Assembly: GCF_024584515.1 (NCBI RefSeq)
Contig: NZ_CP102173.1
Location: forward strand, 1,674,001 to 1,738,000
DNA: 64,000 bases
Direction: 5' to 3'
Origin: Aeromicrobium wangtongii
Lineage (GTDB): Bacteria; Actinomycetota; Actinomycetes; Propionibacteriales; Nocardioidaceae
Of this stretch, positions 41,437 to 49,356 are shown one piece after another (position 1 is the first letter of the stretch; the number at the start of each line of letters is the position of its first letter). A model generated the notes under the pieces. The model did not search any database. It saw only the letters and a list, made by a program, of their open reading frames with translations, and was not told where the DNA came from. Both the position numbers and the translations under genes were made by a program.

Positions 41437-42634
41437 GCGGCCACGCCGTCTGTCCCGGCGCACGCTTCTGGCCTCGGGTGCAGCCGGGGCTGCCGGGCTC
41501 GCCGTGGGGGCGGCGGGAGCGTCAGCGGTCGGCAAGGACCCCGACAGCCAGGACCTCGGACGCTCGACAGTGCCCTTCCGCGGGGCTCATCAGGCCGGTG
41601 TGACGACGGCCCCGCAGACGCACGCGACCTTCGTGGCATTCGATCTTCGCGACGACGTGGATGCCGACGGGCTGCGCCGCCTCCTGCGGATCTGGACCGA
41701 TGACATCGAACGGCTGATGTCGGGTCGACCGGGCCTGACCGACACCGAGCCGGAGCTCGCGAGCCGGCCCGATCGACTGACCGTCACGGTCGGTGTCGGT
41801 GCCAAGGTGGTCGAAGTCGCCGGCGCCGAGGTTCCGGGTTGGTTGGGACCATTGCCGGAGTTCGTCATCGACCGCCTGGAGAGCCGCTGGAGCGGTGGGG
41901 ACCTGATCCTGCAGGTCTGTTCCGACGACGAGCTCAGCGTCTCCCATGCCGTGCGGGTGCTGACGAAGGAAGCGCGGACCTTCGTGGCCGTCCGGTGGGT
42001 GCAGCGCGGGTTCCGGGGTCCGGTCAAGGGACCGGACCTGCCCCGCAACCTCATGGGTCAGGTCGACGGGACAGCCGCTCCCGCGGCCTCCGAGCACGAT
42101 CGGCTGGTGTGGGTCGGCGACGGGTCGCGTCAGTTGTTCGGTGCCCAGCCGGCGTGGCTGGAAGGGGGGACCACGATGGTGGTGCGCCGCATCGCGATGG
42201 ACCTGGACACCTGGGACGAGCTGGACCGGCCCAGTCGCGAACGAACGATCGGTCGCCGGCTGAAGGACGGGCGCCCCCTCACCGGTGGCAGCATCACCGA
42301 CGATCCCGACCTGGAGGCGCGGGACTCCAACGGGCTGGAGGTCATCGATCCGTTCGCGCACGTCCGCCGGGCCCGCACGGAGGACCGGACCCAGCAGTTC
42401 CTGCGACGTCCCTACAACTACGACGACCCACCGGCGTCCGGCGACCTGACCAATGCAGGGCTGGTCTTCGTGACCTTCCAGGCGGATGTGGACAGGCAGT
42501 TCATCCCGATCCAGGCACGTCTGGCCGAGCTCGACCTGCTCAACCAGTGGACCACGCCCATCGGATCGGCCGTGTTCGCGATCCTGCCGGGAACCGGCGC
42601 TGGGGGATTCCTCGGCGAGGCACTCTTCTCCTGA
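41429..42634 (+). CDS. Dye-decolorising peroxidase, Tat-secreted
   Basis: 401 residues. Tat signal RRLSRRTLLASG (residues 6-17) followed by an Ala/Gly hydrophobic stretch. Heme peroxidase motif GQVDGT (GxxDGT, near 210), proximal His in DPFAHVRRA (near 311) and RRPYNYDD. From memory, Streptomyces has a comparable PCuAC-DyP pair (ECuC/DtpA) serving copper delivery to a radical copper oxidase; a similar oxidative copper-loading role is inferred here. EfeB-like iron uptake is the alternative, but no EfeO or EfeU is adjacent. Confidence 0.93.
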   Translation: MSERPRRLSRRTLLASGAAGAAGLAVGAAGASAVGKDPDSQDLGRSTVPFRGAHQAGVTTAPQTHATFVAFDLRDDVDADGLRRLLRIWTDDIERLMSGRPGLTDTEPELASRPDRLTVTVGVGAKVVEVAGAEVPGWLGPLPEFVIDRLESRWSGGDLILQVCSDDELSVSHAVRVLTKEARTFVAVRWVQRGFRGPVKGPDLPRNLMGQVDGTAAPAASEHDRLVWVGDGSRQLFGAQPAWLEGGTTMVVRRIAMDLDTWDELDRPSRERTIGRRLKDGRPLTGGSITDDPDLEARDSNGLEVIDPFAHVRRARTEDRTQQFLRRPYNYDDPPASGDLTNAGLVFVTFQADVDRQFIPIQARLAELDLLNQWTTPIGSAVFAILPGTGAGGFLGEALFS

Positions 42635-42654
42635 GCTGGGGGTCGTCGATCCTC

Positions 42655-42660
42655 TATCGT
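42655..42660 (+). promoter_or_regulatory. -10 box TATCGT, leaderless start of DNA ligase
   Basis: TATCGT ends 7 nt before ATG 42667. Same hexamer as the copper operon promoter. Confidence 0.55.
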
Positions 42661-42666
42661 GGCCGG

Positions 42667-43752
42667 ATGGATCTTCCGGTCATGCCGCCCCTGAAGCCGA
42701 TGCTCGCCAAGTCGGTCAAGGGCGTCCCGGCCGCGGACTCGGTGGCCGGCGGGCTGTCGTACGAGCCCAAGTGGGACGGCTTCCGCTGCATCGTGTTCCG
42801 CGACGGCGACGAGGTGTCGCTGGCGAGCCGGTCGACCAAGGAGCTGACCCGGTACTTCCCGGAGGTCGCCGACGCCATCCGGCGCGAGACGCCCGAGCGC
42901 TGCGTCCTGGACGGCGAGATCTTCCTGGCGATCGACGGTCGGCTCGACTTCGACGCCCTGTCGCAGCGCATCCACCCGGCTGCGTCGCGGGTCACGATGC
43001 TCGCCGAGCAGACGCCGGCGTCCTTCGTCGCCTTCGACCTGCTGGCCATCGGTGACGAGTCGCTCGTGGGGGAGCCGTTCGCGGTGAGACGTGACCGGCT
43101 CGAGCAGGCCCTGGCCGGTGCGAAGGCGCCGGTGCACGTGACCCGCACGACCACCGACGCGGCGATCGCCGAGCAGTGGTTCGGAATCTTCGAGGGCGCC
43201 GGTCTGGACGGGGTGGTGGCCAAGCCGCTGGCCAAGCCGTACGCCCAGAACGGCCGGACGATGCTGAAGATCAAGCATGCGCGGACGGCCGATGTGGTGG
43301 TCGCCGGCTATCGCCTGCACAAGACGTCCACCGAGGAACGCCCGCTGCTGGGCTCCCTGCTGCTGGGCCTGTACGCGGACGACGGGAAGCTGCAGCACGT
43401 GGGCGTCGCGGCGTCGTTCACCGAGGCGCGTCGCGCCGAGCTGGTCGAGCTGCTGCAGCCACTGGTCGTCGACAGCGCCGACCACCCGTGGGGCGAGTGG
43501 CGGGATCCGGACGCCCAGGCGTCGTCCCGGCTGCCCGGCGGTCAGAGCCGATGGACCGGCACCAAGGACCTGTCGTTCGTGACCCTCGAGCCCTCGCTGG
43601 TGGCCGAGGTGGCCTACGAGCACATGGAGGGAACCCGCTTCCGCCACACGGCCAGGTTCCTGCGCTGGCGCCCCGACCGGGAGCCGGAGAGCTGCACGTA
43701 CGAGCAGCTCGAGGAGGTCGCCAAGTACGACCTCGCGGACGTCCTGACGTGA
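42667..43752 (+). CDS. ligC: ATP-dependent DNA ligase, LigC type
   Basis: 361 residues. Adenylation motif EPKWDGFR with nucleophile Lys35, LDGEIF (motif III), GLDGVVAKP (motif IV) and LKIKHARTADVVV (motif V), then an OB fold. This is the short, stand-alone ligase of actinobacteria. With the separately encoded polymerase domain at 45388-46431 it corresponds to the mycobacterial LigC/Prim-PolC pair implicated in gap repair. Ku is not in the window. Confidence 0.92.
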   Translation: MDLPVMPPLKPMLAKSVKGVPAADSVAGGLSYEPKWDGFRCIVFRDGDEVSLASRSTKELTRYFPEVADAIRRETPERCVLDGEIFLAIDGRLDFDALSQRIHPAASRVTMLAEQTPASFVAFDLLAIGDESLVGEPFAVRRDRLEQALAGAKAPVHVTRTTTDAAIAEQWFGIFEGAGLDGVVAKPLAKPYAQNGRTMLKIKHARTADVVVAGYRLHKTSTEERPLLGSLLLGLYADDGKLQHVGVAASFTEARRAELVELLQPLVVDSADHPWGEWRDPDAQASSRLPGGQSRWTGTKDLSFVTLEPSLVAEVAYEHMEGTRFRHTARFLRWRPDREPESCTYEQLEEVAKYDLADVLT

Positions 43753-43758
43753 GGGCGG

Positions 43759-44538
43759 TCAGCGGCCGAGACGCTTGAGCCGTTCGACGAACGCCGCGTC
43801 CGGGTCCGACGCGGTGCCGTCCACCAGCTCCGCCTTCAGCTCGCGGGGCAGGGCGCCTGAGGTCTTCACCTCGGTGTGCAGGCGCTCCATCGTCGCGTCC
43901 AGCTCACCGGCCGTCACCGACGCCTCGCGCAGCCCGTCGAGCAGGGACTGCGGAACGGCCTCGGCGTACTTGTAGTAGATCTTGTGCTCGAGGCTGGCCC
44001 AGAAATCCATCGCGATGGTCCGCAGCTGCACCTCGACCAGCGCCGGGACCTCCCCGTCGCTGAGGAAGACCGGCACCTCGATGAGCGCGTGCAGGCTGCG
44101 GTAGCCATTCGGCTTGGGGCCGGTGATGTAGTCACGCACCTCGACGATGACGACGTCCGACTGGCTCGTGAGCATGTCGAACACGTGGTAGACGTCCGAC
44201 ACGAAGCTGCACGTCACGCGCACGCCGGCGATGTCGGTGATCTTCTCGCCGATGGACTCGAAGGTCGGGTCGCAGCCCTTGCGTCTCATCTTCTCGATGA
44301 TGCTGTCGGGGTTCTTGAGCCGCGACGAGATGTTCTCGATCGGGTTGCTCTCGTGCAGGTGGGCGAACTCGTCGCGCAGGATCGTCAGCTTCGTGACGAT
44401 CTCGTCCATGCCGAACTTGTAGCGCATCATGAAGCGGGTGAAGTCCTGCCGCAGCTGCTGCGCATCGTCGTCGGACAGATCGGGGCCGGGGCGGTCGAGA
44501 AGCCGGCCGAGGTCCAGACGTGCTGGTGTCGGATCCAC
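43759..44538 (-). CDS. Small alarmone synthetase ((p)ppGpp synthetase domain protein)
   Basis: 259 residues. RelA/SpoT synthetase motifs GVRVTCSFVSDVYHV, RDYITGPKPNGYRSLHALIEV and EVQLRTIAMDFWASLEHKIYYK; no HD hydrolase, TGS or ACT domain, so it belongs to the YjbM/RelQ-like small synthetases that make ppGpp, pppGpp or pGpp. Leaderless GTG. It is convergent with ligC (6 bp between stops). Confidence 0.93.
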   Translation of the reverse strand: MDPTPARLDLGRLLDRPGPDLSDDDAQQLRQDFTRFMMRYKFGMDEIVTKLTILRDEFAHLHESNPIENISSRLKNPDSIIEKMRRKGCDPTFESIGEKITDIAGVRVTCSFVSDVYHVFDMLTSQSDVVIVEVRDYITGPKPNGYRSLHALIEVPVFLSDGEVPALVEVQLRTIAMDFWASLEHKIYYKYAEAVPQSLLDGLREASVTAGELDATMERLHTEVKTSGALPRELKAELVDGTASDPDAAFVERLKRLGR

Positions 44539-44544
44539 GCAGCC

Positions 44545-44550
44545 ACTGTA
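44545..44550 (-). promoter_or_regulatory. -10 box TACAGT, leaderless start of alarmone synthetase
   Basis: On the minus strand TACAGT ends 7 nt before GTG 44538. Confidence 0.55.
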
Positions 44551-44665
44551 GACAGCGCCTCCTCACACGGGTACCGGGGTTGCGTCCCGGCGCGCGGTTG
44601 CAGGCATCGAGGCGTGGGCCGCCCCGGTTCGGGTACGTGATGGACACACCGACCGAGGAGAGACC

Positions 44666-44824
44666 ATGTCGCAGACACCGTCCGATGACACCGAGCCCGA
44701 TCAGGACGCCGAACCGCCCGTGGGAGCACCCGCGCCGGACCCGGGTGGAGAGCCGGTCGCCCCCGGCGACGCCTCAGGATCCGATCGCGTCGATCCCGCC
44801 GAGGCCGGCGAAGCATCCGACTAG
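44666..44824 (+). CDS. Small acidic, disordered protein
   Basis: 52 residues behind a strong GAGGAG ribosome site 6 nt before the ATG. MSQTPSDDTEPDQDAEPP continues in the same Pro/Glu/Asp/Gly/Ala composition with no hydrophobic core, so it is probably disordered. I know no family. The stop is followed after 6 nt by the repeat cluster at 44831. Confidence 0.55.
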   Translation: MSQTPSDDTEPDQDAEPPVGAPAPDPGGEPVAPGDASGSDRVDPAEAGEASD

Positions 44825-44830
44825 CACCGC

Positions 44831-44930
44831 GCCCCACGTGAGGGCGGTGCCTCAGCCACGCATGCGCCGCAGCGGCGGTGGCTGAGCCACCCATCAGCGA
44901 CGTGATCGGTGGCTCAGGCACCGCCCCACG
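44831..44930. repeat. Compound palindrome, family B copy 1
   Basis: GGGCGGTGCCTCAGCCAC (about 44842-44859) is the complement of GTGGCTGAGGCACCGCCC-like sequence to its right; the 57-bp part 44874-44930 is repeated at 45325-45381 with one mismatch. Inside it GGCGGTG...CACCGCC and GGCTGAGCC give nested pairing. It lies between convergent stops at 44824 and 44957. Confidence 0.8.
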
Positions 44931-44956
44931 CCGGGAAGCGGGCGGACCGAGGGCGG

Positions 44957-45292
44957 TCAAGCTGGGATCGGGACCACTTCTCTGACCAGGTCAGTCGTGC
45001 CCTCGGCATAGCTCAGGACGATCGAGGAGTCGCCGGTGTCGCGTACGGCGACGTCGAAGAACGACATGCCGTCCCCGCCACCCGAGCCGGCCGAGGCAAT
45101 CTCGCCTGGCGTGCCGTCGGGCCACGTGATGGTCACGTGCTGCCTCAGGCGCCAGTCGATGGGTTCGCTCCCGACGTACCTCAGTGCCTCACCCTTGCCG
45201 ACGAATGACAGCCAGACGAATCCCTCGGCCCGTCCCGCTGGGAGTCGCGTCAACCGGACGCCGTCGAGCTCGACCACATGCTGATCCGTCAT
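44957..45292 (-). CDS. Hypothetical protein bracketed by family B repeats
   Basis: 111 residues, soluble, beta-rich (MTDQHVVELDGVRLTRL; FVWLSFVGKGEALRYVG; HVTITWPDG). No recognised domain. ATG set by a CACACT -10 box 7 nt upstream. The gene sits between two direct copies of a 57-bp palindromic element, one downstream and one upstream of it. Confidence 0.65.
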   Translation of the reverse strand: MTDQHVVELDGVRLTRLPAGRAEGFVWLSFVGKGEALRYVGSEPIDWRLRQHVTITWPDGTPGEIASAGSGGGDGMSFFDVAVRDTGDSSIVLSYAEGTTDLVREVVPIPA

Positions 45293-45298
45293 CGCCAC

Positions 45299-45304
45299 AG
45301 TGTG
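45299..45304 (-). promoter_or_regulatory. -10 box CACACT, leaderless start
   Basis: On the minus strand CACACT ends 7 nt before ATG 45292; the same variant hexamer is used by sufR. Confidence 0.4.
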
Positions 45305-45324
45305 GCACCCATGGCGGGTGGGTA

Positions 45325-45381
45325 GGCGGTGGCTGAGCCACCCATCAGCGACGTGATCGGTGGCTGAGGCACCGCCCCACG
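45325..45381. repeat. Compound palindrome, family B copy 2
   Basis: 57 bp identical to 44874-44930 except one base (GGCTGAGG against GGCTCAGG), in the same orientation. It begins 6 nt after the stop of the polymerase gene (minus strand). The G version gives perfect pairing of GGCGGTG...CACCGCC. Confidence 0.8.
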
Positions 45382-45387
45382 GGCAGG

Positions 45388-46431
45388 TCAGTCCTTCTTC
45401 GCCTTGCTGGGCTGGACGCGCTTGGGCTCGCCGGGCATCTTCGGGTAGTCCGGCGGATACGGCATCTCGGTCGGGTCGGCGTGCCACAGCTCCAGCAACG
45501 GCTCGAGCGAGTGCGCGACGTCGTCGATCTCGGCCCAGGCGTCGCCGTCGCGGGCCAGCTTGTCCGGGACGGTGTGCAGCGTGAACGTGCGCGGATCCTC
45601 CAGGGCAGCCAGCTCGTCCCAGGTGACCGGCATCGAGACTGTCGCGCCGGGTGCGGGGCGCAGGCTGTAGGCCGAGGCGATGGTCCGGTCACGCGCGTTC
45701 TGGTTGTAGTCGACGAAGATGCGGTCGCCGCGCTCCTCCTTCCACCAGGAGGTCGTCACGCCATCGGCCCGCTTCTCGAGCTCGCGCGCGACACCGATCG
45801 CCGCATGTCGGACATCGGTGAACGTCCACTCCGGCGCGATGCGCACATAGACGTGGACGCCACGCTTGCCGCTGGTCTTGGCGAAGGCGCGGACGCCCAG
45901 CTCGGCGAACATCTCGCGGGCGACCCCCGCGACGCGTACCGCGTCGGCGAAGGTCGCCGACCCGAACGGGTCCAGGTCGATGCGCAGCTCGTCGGGATGC
46001 TCGTTGTCGTCGCGGCGCGTCGGCCAGGGGTGGAAGGTGATGGCGCCCATGTGGGCGGCCCAGGCGGCGACGGCAATCTCGGTGACGCACAGCTCGTCAG
46101 CGGGACGGCCGGACGGGAACAGCACGGCGGCGGTCTCGGCGTAGTCGGGCGCGCCCTTCATCATCCGCTTCTGGTAGAACGCATCGCCGTGCGAGTCGGC
46201 GCGCGTCGACATCACCATGCCCTCCCGGACGCCCTTAGGCCAGCGCTCCAGCGTCACTGGCCGGTCGCGCAGGGCACGCATGAGTCCGTCGGCCACGGCG
46301 ACGTAGTACTCGGCGATCATCACCTTGGTGACTTCGTCAGAGAAGTCGGTGGCCTCGTAGATGACACGCGTCGGGCTGGAGACCCGCACGGATCGTCCGC
46401 CTGCCTCGATCTGGACCGCATCGCTCGCCAT
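45388..46431 (-). CDS. LigD-type DNA polymerase/primase domain protein (Prim-PolC-like)
   Basis: 347 residues, a stand-alone PolDom. Archaeo-eukaryotic primase motifs: metal-binding RIDLDPFG (DxD), KTSGKRGVHVYV with the nucleotide-binding Ser/His, and the third acidic motif IFVDYNQNARDRTIASAYSLRP. Such proteins fill gaps with ribonucleotides and pair with LigC or Ku. Lys-rich tail KRVQPSKAKKD may contact DNA or partner. Leaderless ATG. Confidence 0.93.
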   Translation of the reverse strand: MASDAVQIEAGGRSVRVSSPTRVIYEATDFSDEVTKVMIAEYYVAVADGLMRALRDRPVTLERWPKGVREGMVMSTRADSHGDAFYQKRMMKGAPDYAETAAVLFPSGRPADELCVTEIAVAAWAAHMGAITFHPWPTRRDDNEHPDELRIDLDPFGSATFADAVRVAGVAREMFAELGVRAFAKTSGKRGVHVYVRIAPEWTFTDVRHAAIGVARELEKRADGVTTSWWKEERGDRIFVDYNQNARDRTIASAYSLRPAPGATVSMPVTWDELAALEDPRTFTLHTVPDKLARDGDAWAEIDDVAHSLEPLLELWHADPTEMPYPPDYPKMPGEPKRVQPSKAKKD

Positions 46432-46437
46432 GGCACG

Positions 46438-46443
46438 ACTCTA
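46438..46443 (-). promoter_or_regulatory. -10 box TAGAGT, leaderless start of polymerase gene
   Basis: On the minus strand TAGAGT ends 7 nt before ATG 46431. Confidence 0.6.
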
Positions 46444-46527
46444 GGGCGCCGTGGGGGGTGGCGTGAGTTTTCGCACGGGTCGCCCACGGGGGTTGTGGGT
46501 ACCCGAGGGGCCTACGAAGGAGTTGAA

Positions 46528-47220
46528 GTGAAGGTACTGATTGTCCTGACCTCGCACGACAAGCTCGGCGACACCGGCGAGAAGACGGGCTTCTGGCTCG
46601 AGGAGCTCGCGGCGCCGTACTACGAGTTCAAGAAGGCCGGGATCGAGCTGACGCTCGCCTCGCCCGCCGGCGGCCAGCCGCCGCTCGACCCCAAGAGCAA
46701 CGAGCCCGATGCGCAGACCGACGACACGCGCCGGTTCCAGCAGGACGCCGAGGCGACGGCAGCGCTGGCGTCGACCGTGCGCCTGGACAGCGTCGACCCC
46801 GCGTCGTTCGACGCGGTCTTCTACGCAGGCGGCCACGGACCCCTGTGGGACCTCGCCGCTGACGCGTCCTCGAAGGCACTGATCGAGGGCACCCTCGCCG
46901 CCGACAAGCCCGTGGCGCTGGTCTGCCACGCTCCCGGCGTCCTGCGCGACGTCACCGCCCCGTCCGGCGCGCCGCTCGTCGAGGGCAAGGACGTCACCGG
47001 GTTCACCAACACGGAGGAGGAGGGCGTCGGCCTGACCGACGTCGTGCCGTTCCTCGTCGAGGACATGCTCAAGGAGAAGGGCGGCCGCTACTCCAAGGGT
47101 GACGACTGGGGTCCGCACGTCGTGCGCGACGGGCTGCTCATCACCGGGCAGAACCCGGCGTCCTCCGCACCGGCGGCGGCCGCGCTGGTCGAGCTGCTGC
47201 AGAGCACCACGCAGAGCTAG
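46528..47220 (+). CDS. DJ-1/PfpI family protein (Hsp31-like)
   Basis: 230 residues. Nucleophile elbow ALVCHAPGVL with Cys133-His134, AGGHGPLWDL, and the N-terminal LTSHDKLGDTGEKTGFWLEELAAPYYEF, which resembles the glyoxalase III/Hsp31 deglycase-chaperone branch. GTG start with GAAGGAG. Likely stress protein handling glyoxals or damaged proteins. Confidence 0.92.
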   Translation: MKVLIVLTSHDKLGDTGEKTGFWLEELAAPYYEFKKAGIELTLASPAGGQPPLDPKSNEPDAQTDDTRRFQQDAEATAALASTVRLDSVDPASFDAVFYAGGHGPLWDLAADASSKALIEGTLAADKPVALVCHAPGVLRDVTAPSGAPLVEGKDVTGFTNTEEEGVGLTDVVPFLVEDMLKEKGGRYSKGDDWGPHVVRDGLLITGQNPASSAPAAAALVELLQSTTQS

Positions 47221-47300
47221 CCGCCGCGCATCGAGCACCATCGTGGCCCGGTTGTGGACGGCCGGGCCACGGTGTCCGTGCTCCTTGCAAGGATGCGTGC

Positions 47301-48581
47301 ATGGGAAGCAGCAGCAGGCAGCGCCGGGACGCCCGGCGACGCGCGACAGGGCCGCGCTCGGCGACGGGCGATGTCGGAGCCCTGATCGATGTCGCCCGCC
47401 GCTTCGCGGTCGATGCACCAGGAGCCCTCGGACCCCGTGTCAGTCAGCTCAACGAGCTGTCGGCCGCGGCTCCCGGCGGTGAGGCCGATCCGGTGAAGCT
47501 GGTCATCGGCGACGTGCTCGCCGGCATCACCCGAGCATGGGAGCAGGGCTGGCAGCCGCTCGACCTGGTCCATGCCGTCCATCGGCGGGCCTCCAAGGCG
47601 GCCGCCCGGTGGATCACCGGCGCGGTCCTGGTCGAGGCGCAGCACTCCGGCGCCCGCGACCGCGCACCGCAGGCGTGGGTCGAGCAGCTCGACGCCCTGG
47701 CCTCCCGTGGTCGCGCCGACGACGAGCTGCTGCCACGGGGCGGCCGGGCCTCGGTCGCGCAATGGACGGTCGCGCTGGTGGTCCTCGACTTCATGCGCAG
47801 GCTGCCTCCGTCCCAGCTCCTGATGCCACCGCCGTCCCGGTGGGGGCACGGTGACGGCGCCGCGCAGCCCAGGCGAGCCGATCCGAGCAGCGTCCCGCTG
47901 ACCCAGCAGCGGGCCAAGACGCTGACCAAGATCCGCGCCCTGCTCGCCAAGGCCGAGTCGACCGACTTCGTCGCCGAGGCCGATGCGCTGACGGCCAAGG
48001 CGCAGGACCTCATGACGCGGCACGCGATCGACGAGGCGCTGCTGGCCGACGAGGCCGGGCAGTCCGTGGACGTGGGCAGCATCCGGGTGCTGATCCACCA
48101 CCCGTACGCGGTCGAGAAGGCCACCCTGCTGGACGTCATCGGCCGCGCCAACCGCTGCCGTGCCGTCTGGAGCGACTACGCCTCGTACGCGATGCTCGTC
48201 GGAGTGCCGACCGACCTGGCCCAGGTCGAGATGTTGTTCACATCGACCCTCGTGCAGGCGACCCGGGCCATGACGCAGGCGGGGGAGGAGTCGCACGGCC
48301 TCGACCGCTCCACGTCCTTTCGCAAGGCCTTCCTGGTGGCCTACGCCCACCGCATCGGCCAGCGGCTCGCCGAGTCCTCGCACGAGGCGGCGGCAACGTA
48401 CGGCACCGATCTGGTCCCGGTGTTCCAGCGGCAGGAGGCCGCCATCGCCGGCGAGTTCGACCGGCTGTTCCCGCAGGTCACCTCCGGCGGTCGCCGCTCG
48501 AGCTTCGACGCGCGCGGCTGGCACGCCGGCACCGCCGCAGCCGACGCGGCGGTGCTTCCCGCGGGAGCGGTCGAGTCCTGA
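47301..48581 (+). CDS. DUF2786 domain-containing protein
   Basis: 426 residues. N-terminal basic tail ([15 protein letters not shown]), a helical region, then the DUF2786 helical block KIRALLAKAESTDFVAEADALTAKAQDLMTRHAIDEALL (about 212-250, a proposed zinc-metallopeptidase-associated motif), followed by an uncharacterised alpha/beta C-terminal region. Function unknown. Confidence 0.85.
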   Translation: MGSSSRQRRDARRRATGPRSATGDVGALIDVARRFAVDAPGALGPRVSQLNELSAAAPGGEADPVKLVIGDVLAGITRAWEQGWQPLDLVHAVHRRASKAAARWITGAVLVEAQHSGARDRAPQAWVEQLDALASRGRADDELLPRGGRASVAQWTVALVVLDFMRRLPPSQLLMPPPSRWGHGDGAAQPRRADPSSVPLTQQRAKTLTKIRALLAKAESTDFVAEADALTAKAQDLMTRHAIDEALLADEAGQSVDVGSIRVLIHHPYAVEKATLLDVIGRANRCRAVWSDYASYAMLVGVPTDLAQVEMLFTSTLVQATRAMTQAGEESHGLDRSTSFRKAFLVAYAHRIGQRLAESSHEAAATYGTDLVPVFQRQEAAIAGEFDRLFPQVTSGGRRSSFDARGWHAGTAAADAAVLPAGAVES

Positions 48582-48606
48582 GACCGGTGACTAAGGCTGT
48601 CCTTCG

Positions 48607-48646
48607 TTGAACGGCCGGAATCATTAACGGCACACTGGTGTTGTGA
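48607..48646 (+). promoter_or_regulatory. suf promoter with SufR-type operator
   Basis: TTGAAC (48607-48612), 18-bp spacer and CACACT (48631-48636) form the promoter; the GTG of sufR follows at +1. ACACT-GGTGT-TGTGA (48632-48646) matches the ACACT-N5-TGTGA motif I recall for Mycobacterium tuberculosis SufR, and overlaps both the -10 box and the start codon, so bound SufR would block initiation. Confidence 0.65.
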
Positions 48647-49356
48647 AATACATGCAGGCGGTGGAGAAGGTGTCGGTCGACGACGCCCCCACACGTACGC
48701 GTGTCACCCAGAGCATCTTGGAGAACGGCCCCTCGACGGCCGCCGATCTGGCCGAGCGCCTGCAGTTGACCCCGGCGGCGGTCCGCCGCCACCTCGACCA
48801 CCTGCTGGCCGAGGGCATCCTGGAGACCCGCGACCAGCGGATCGTCGGGCAGCGCGGCCGCGGCCGTCCGGCCAAGGTCTTCGCGATCACCGACGCGGGC
48901 CGTTCCACGTTCGAGAACGCCTACGACGAGCTGGCAGTCGACGCGCTGCGCTTCCTGGCCCAGACCGGCGGTGACGACGCCGTCATGGCGTTCGCACGTC
49001 ACCGGTTGAGCGGCCTCGAGGAGCGGTACCGCCCCATGCTCGCGATGGTCGAGCCCGCCGAGCGTCCTCGCGCCCTCGCGCAGGTGCTCAGCGCGGACGG
49101 CTTCGCAGCCTCCACCAGCTCCACCCCGGCCGGCACCCAGATGTGCCAGCACCACTGCCCGGTCGCCCACGTGGCCGAGGAGTTCCCCCAGATGTGCGAG
49201 GCCGAGTCGGAGATGTTCGCCCGGCTCCTCGGCACGCACGTGCAGCGGCTCGCCACCATCGCCCACGGCGACGGTGTGTGCACGACCCACCTGCCGCACG
49301 CCCCCGAATCACACTCCACCAAGACTGTCCCCACCGCAGAGAGGCTGCCCTCATGA
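48643..49356 (+). CDS. sufR: Iron-sulfur cluster-responsive repressor SufR
   Basis: 237 residues. Winged helix ([41 protein letters not shown]) at the N-terminus and three conserved cluster-ligand Cys near the C-terminus, C168, C172 and C185 (MCQHHC...QMCEAE). SufR carries a [4Fe-4S] cluster and represses suf when clusters are sufficient. Leaderless GTG; its stop overlaps sufB in ATGA, so it is first in the operon. Confidence 0.95.
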   Translation: MKYMQAVEKVSVDDAPTRTRVTQSILENGPSTAADLAERLQLTPAAVRRHLDHLLAEGILETRDQRIVGQRGRGRPAKVFAITDAGRSTFENAYDELAVDALRFLAQTGGDDAVMAFARHRLSGLEERYRPMLAMVEPAERPRALAQVLSADGFAASTSSTPAGTQMCQHHCPVAHVAEEFPQMCEAESEMFARLLGTHVQRLATIAHGDGVCTTHLPHAPESHSTKTVPTAERLPS

